A stretch of DNA of 64,000 nucleotides from an uncultured Duncaniella sp. (GTDB taxonomy: Bacteria; Bacteroidota; Bacteroidia; Bacteroidales; Muribaculaceae), in the NCBI GenBank assembly GCA_910586305.1, contig CAJUGS010000008.1:26861-90860 (forward strand). The letters are read 5' to 3'. The notes beneath the pieces are model-generated. The model worked only from the letters and a program-made list of their open reading frames with translations. It was not told the DNA's origin and did no database searches. Position 1 is the first letter of the stretch. Each line of letters opens with the position of its first letter. Positions 61,070-64,000 of this stretch are shown one piece after another. The translations under genes were made by a program, and so were the position numbers.

Positions 61070-62259
61070 CGGCGACCTCCTTTCGAAACGTTTTTGTTGT
61101 CGGGCCCTATGAGCCAGTGCAGACCTATCTCGGCGCGGGTCGGACCGATCCATCCAAGGTTGTGTGTCGACATCCATACGTCATGATTGTCTATCGGGGT
61201 GTGCTTCATATAGCGTCCCCACATATATCCCAGTCCTATTGAAAAATCGATATCAAGGCGTTTTGCAACAGGGAGCGTGTAACCATAGCTTAGGCCGGCG
61301 GCATAGTTGTATTTGTCGCCAATCACACCGACATGGTCGCGTCCAAACTGGAAGTCATATGTGACAATGGAAGCGTAAAGACCTATGTGATGCCCGGCAA
61401 ACGGGTTGTGTCGGTGTCTGCGTCCGAGCCTGAAACGGGCCTCAAGGCCGCCTCCGTAGACACGCCAGTATCTGCGACGGTCACGATTGCTCCACCACGC
61501 ATACATCCAGTCGGCACATACCGAGAAACGGCTGCCAAGATGCACACCTACCGAGATGGATGGTGTGAGAGCTGCGTCGTAGAGAAGATTTGTGCCAAGG
61601 AAGAATTTTATACCATGTGCAGTTGTGCCGGTCTGTGTAGCTGTGCGTCCGGCTGTATCATCAAGGTCGGAGAAAGAGGCTGTGTTGTTTATGGAATCGT
61701 AGTTGCAGACAGGTTTACTATTACAGTATTTAACTAATATACTGTCAGTTATAAATGGGGGGGGTGATTGAGTGTGATTGTCTTGTTGCTGTGGCGAATG
61801 CCTGTATATGCTTATGGACGCATAACGCTGTCTTGACCATTCGGTGAGCGGTCCTGTCGGAGCTACACCCCATCTTATCGACGGAATTGCATCGGTATAT
61901 GGCTTTATTGTGTTTTGAAGCGCTTCGGCCCGTTGTCTGGCAAGGGTTTCGTTGTATCTGACAGCCCCTTCAGGCGATGCATATCCAAAGATATCGATAC
62001 CGAGACTGTCGCGATCGCCGGCCCCGAAAATGAAATGGCGTATGTTTTGGATCGCTTCGGCGTTTCTGTCCAACTGATAGTTTATTATCGCAGATGACTT
62101 GTGAAAGAATATAGTGTCGGTGAACAGAGAATCGGATTGTGTAGCGGCGTGTGCAGGCAGACATGAGCAGAACGCAGTAGCAAGTAAGCATATGCTCGCC
62201 ACTGTGTAGAAACCTTTAAATGATGAAATGCGATAAATAAATCTGCAATTCATTTTCAT
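61066..62259 (-). CDS. OmpA/DUF3575-like outer-membrane protein of the fimbrial operon
   Basis: A 397-residue protein. Signal peptide, then a periplasmic OmpA-like domain (about 45-155; DIFGYASPEGAVRYNETLAR, a NxxLAxxRA-type motif), a Pro/Gln-rich linker, and a C-terminal beta-barrel-like DUF3575 region (IKFFLGTNLLYDAALTPSIS, YNYAAGLSYGYTLPV, AEIGLHWLIG). In Bacteroidales fimbrial loci such genes come first and probably anchor or export the fibre. The linker is encoded by an eight-C tract (plus-strand G at 61757-61764; QSPPPF), a possible slippage site. Coupled by ATGA to the DUF5119-like gene. Confidence 0.85.
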   Translation of the reverse strand: MKMNCRFIYRISSFKGFYTVASICLLATAFCSCLPAHAATQSDSLFTDTIFFHKSSAIINYQLDRNAEAIQNIRHFIFGAGDRDSLGIDIFGYASPEGAVRYNETLARQRAEALQNTIKPYTDAIPSIRWGVAPTGPLTEWSRQRYASISIYRHSPQQQDNHTQSPPPFITDSILVKYCNSKPVCNYDSINNTASFSDLDDTAGRTATQTGTTAHGIKFFLGTNLLYDAALTPSISVGVHLGSRFSVCADWMYAWWSNRDRRRYWRVYGGGLEARFRLGRRHRHNPFAGHHIGLYASIVTYDFQFGRDHVGVIGDKYNYAAGLSYGYTLPVAKRLDIDFSIGLGYMWGRYMKHTPIDNHDVWMSTHNLGWIGPTRAEIGLHWLIGPDNKNVSKGGRR

Positions 62260-62280
62260 GGAAAGAAAATATTTAATTCA

Positions 62281-62328
62281 CAAAGCTATGTATATCAATC
62301 ATTGCGACTAAAAAGCATCGCAAAATTA
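62281..62328 (-). promoter_or_regulatory. Candidate promoters of the fimbrial operon
   Basis: Two minus-strand -7 boxes lie upstream of the OmpA-like gene: TAGCTTTG (62288-62281, 22 nt before the ATG) and TAATTTTG (62328-62321). Neither has a clear -33. Confidence 0.5.
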
Positions 62329-62603
62329 CATATTATAATTCGAAAATATCGATACTTATTAACCTAATATTTGCTCTTATAATGTTAAAAAGTTATAAAT
62401 ATTGGTGTTTTTGACGAAAATTTAGTATAAACGACTTTTGAAAGACAGTCCATTCAATACTGTTAGTCTGCGAAGGAAGAGCATTGACCGAGGCTATCGA
62501 TGATGGAATACAGAGGCATGAGTTTTTTCATCCGAAGCGGTTATGTAGATAAAAGATACCATAATTGAGGTCAAAATATATATATCATTTCAAAAATTTT
62601 TTT

Positions 62604-62611
62604 TAATTTTG
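62604..62611 (+). promoter_or_regulatory. Putative -7 element of the InlB-repeat protein gene with long leader
   Basis: TAATTTTG on the plus strand, about 230 nt before the ATG at 62842. The leader contains a small hairpin, GCCGAAA (62690-62696) with TTTCGGC (62710-62716). The rest of the 582-bp gap 62260-62841 holds the divergent fimbrial promoters and AT-rich sequence without a gene. Confidence 0.5.
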
Positions 62612-62841
62612 CGCCGTAAATTCGGTTTTGAATTGTTTGCATACTAAATGTATCCTCTTTGTGCTTATATATGATCATTTTACGCGATTGCCGAAAGCTG
62701 TTCTGAAGTTTTCGGCTTTAGTTTGAGCCGTCGTGACGTTCCTTGGTCGATATACCGAAGTGTTTAGATGCTGACACACGAGATTTAAACATACTACAAC
62801 ATCACATATTTAATTGCTTATTTTATTTTTTTAAACCACCA

Positions 62842-64000
62842 ATGGAAAAAACAATTAGCAGATCATTTATAACGCTGATTATGCTGTTTTTGACGGTGTT
62901 TTCTTCATCGGGTGCAGGTGTGACGCCTCCACCCGAGTGGACTGTCAATCCGGCTGATTACCGTTATGACATGAGCCTTTATTTCAATGTGGCTTTTGCT
63001 TCAAGCAAGCAAACTGTCGATCTCTCACAGTATGAGATCGCATCTTTTGTAGGAGATGAATGCCGAGGAGTGGCAGAGGCCATCTCCGGCGTTGAGAATT
63101 GTCTGTATATGCGTATACACAGCAATTCTGAAAACGGTGAGACAATCTCATTTAAAATCAGGAACAGGCAGACTGGGGATGTAACCGAAATTGAGAACGA
63201 AACCATCCCGTTTGAAGCAGATAAGGCGGTAGGACTTCCCTCCGCTCCTCTTAATATCGCAATTGTAACCTATTACGATGTAAATATTACAGCCACAACA
63301 GGTGGTTCCGTAAATTTCAAGAATGGAAGATATGCCGAGGGCACTACCCTTGAGGTAACAGCCATCCCCGACCCTAACTACAGCTTTGTAAGCTGGAGCG
63401 ATGGCGTGACGGAGCCCACCCGTGCTATAACCGTAGACAATGACATTACTTTAGAAGCATCTTTTGAAGCTGAAAAATATACACTCACATATATCATTGA
63501 CGGTGTGACAATCGAAAGCGTCAAACTTGAATTCGGCGCAAAGATCACACCTGTACAGGCTCCCGAGAAGCCCGGATACACATTCGCCGGATGGGAAGGT
63601 CTGCCCGAGACAATGCCCGCAAACGATGTGACTGTAACCGGAAACTATACCCTTAACAAGTACAAACTCGCTTACGTGATCGACGGCATAAACGTCGAAA
63701 CAGTCGAGCTTGAGTTCGGGGCGAAGATCAATCCCATCGAGGCGCCCGCAAAGGAAGGACACACATTCGCCGGGTGGACCGGATTCCCCGAGGATATGGT
63801 TATGCCTGCAAACGATGTGACTGTAACCGGAAGCTATACCATTAACAAGTACAAACTCGCTTACGTGATCGACGGAAAGAACGTCGAAACAGTCGAGCTT
63901 GAGTTCGGAGCTAAAATCAATCCCATTGAGGCTCCCGCTAAGGAAGGATACACATTCGCCGGATGGGAAGGTCTGCCCGAGACAATGCCCGCAAACGATG
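62842..64000 (+). CDS. Secreted InlB/Listeria-Bacteroides repeat protein, 3' end outside window
   Basis: The frame is open from ATG 62842 to the window end, about 386 codons. A signal peptide (MEKTISRSFITLIMLFLTVF...) is followed by an N-terminal beta domain (DMSLYFNVAFASSKQTVDLS, ISFKIRNRQTGDVTEIENE), a short divergent-type repeat (ITATTGGSVNFKNGRYAEGT, PNYSFVSWSDG), then at least three InlB B-type repeats of 61-63 residues starting at residues 212, 273 and 336 (KLAYVIDG, FAGWEGLPETMPANDVT). Such repeats build long surface stalks. The repeats are nearly identical in DNA, so copy number may vary. Function probably adhesion; C-terminal domain unseen. Confidence 0.9.
   Translation, partial: MEKTISRSFITLIMLFLTVFSSSGAGVTPPPEWTVNPADYRYDMSLYFNVAFASSKQTVDLSQYEIASFVGDECRGVAEAISGVENCLYMRIHSNSENGETISFKIRNRQTGDVTEIENETIPFEADKAVGLPSAPLNIAIVTYYDVNITATTGGSVNFKNGRYAEGTTLEVTAIPDPNYSFVSWSDGVTEPTRAITVDNDITLEASFEAEKYTLTYIIDGVTIESVKLEFGAKITPVQAPEKPGYTFAGWEGLPETMPANDVTVTGNYTLNKYKLAYVIDGINVETVELEFGAKINPIEAPAKEGHTFAGWTGFPEDMVMPANDVTVTGSYTINKYKLAYVIDGKNVETVELEFGAKINPIEAPAKEGYTFAGWEGLPETMPAND
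63475..64000 (+). repeat. Tandem coding repeats (183/189-bp units)
   Basis: Units begin at 63475, 63658 and 63847 (183 and 189 bp), each starting AAG/AAA-TAC/TAT and ending in GTAACCGGAA-(A/G)CTATACC-type sequence. Unit 3 continues past the window. Its ending block GGATGGGAAGGTCTGCCCGA is identical to unit 1, while its beginning matches unit 2, which indicates homogenisation by recombination. Confidence 0.85.

Noticed and set aside
1..64000. CRISPR arrays, rRNA genes, complete insertion sequences
   Set aside because: No regularly spaced direct repeats, no rRNA-like sequence and no intact transposase were found; the only repeat array is the coding InlB-type repeat at the right edge.

Overview
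The window looks like a gut Bacteroidota chromosome, most likely order Bacteroidales and possibly Muribaculaceae (an inference from gene content, not a database match). The support is: Bacteroidetes-type promoters (TAnnTTTG at -7, TTTG/TTG near -33) before many genes; no consistent Shine-Dalgarno signals; a SusC/SusD polysaccharide utilization locus (PUL) with a hybrid two-component regulator; and a fimbrillin locus with DUF5119- and DUF3575-like genes. Most of the DNA is balanced to moderately GC-rich. The restriction-modification block at 44.1-47.4 kb is clearly AT-richer.

Layout. 1-6.8 kb: 5' part of uvrB, a frameshifted multi-membrane protein gene (DUF6056-like), an orphan tyrosine recombinase beside a long imperfect palindrome, and a CstA-family transporter. 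6.8-33.7 kb: a large PUL encoding GH31, BACON-GH5, a surface glycan-binding protein, SusD, SusC, GH97, GH29, GH2, GH42, a divergent HTCS regulator, an acetyl-esterase-like hydrolase and a second GH97. Together the enzymes fit stepwise breakdown of a branched, galactosylated, fucosylated and probably acetylated beta-glucan; xyloglucan is the best guess. 33.8-36 kb: radA and a TrmH-family methyltransferase. 36-38.1 kb: a translesion cassette (42-codon ORF, Y-family polymerase, YolD-like protein) followed by a short inverted-repeat element with a 7-bp direct repeat. 38.4-43.7 kb: a secreted protein with a sorting-type tail, then MltD-like transglycosylase, DUF5683 protein, parB and parA on the minus strand.

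43.9-47.5 kb: tRNA-Arg(TCT), a decayed small gene, and an AT-rich type II restriction-modification system (XRE controller, HNH-type endonuclease, C5 cytosine methyltransferase). 47.6-55.1 kb: a compact seven-gene minus-strand cluster encoding LPP20-like proteins, an Ig/LamG lipoprotein, a transglutaminase-fold protein, a CHASE2 sensor, a FecR-like protein and a Sel1-repeat protein. I know of no described system with this composition. Its only recognisable promoter lies between two perfect 19-bp inverted repeats, which suggests phase variation by inversion or a looping operator pair. 55.4-62.3 kb: a fimbrial operon (OmpA/DUF3575-like, DUF5119-like, two fimbrillin-family proteins). 62.8 kb to the end: the 5' part of a large secreted protein with tandem InlB/Listeria-Bacteroides repeats, running off the window.

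The strongest leads are the 55.1-55.3 kb promoter switch with the CHASE2/FecR/LPP20 cluster it would drive, the palindrome next to the orphan recombinase, the MITE-like element after yolD, and the PUL itself.
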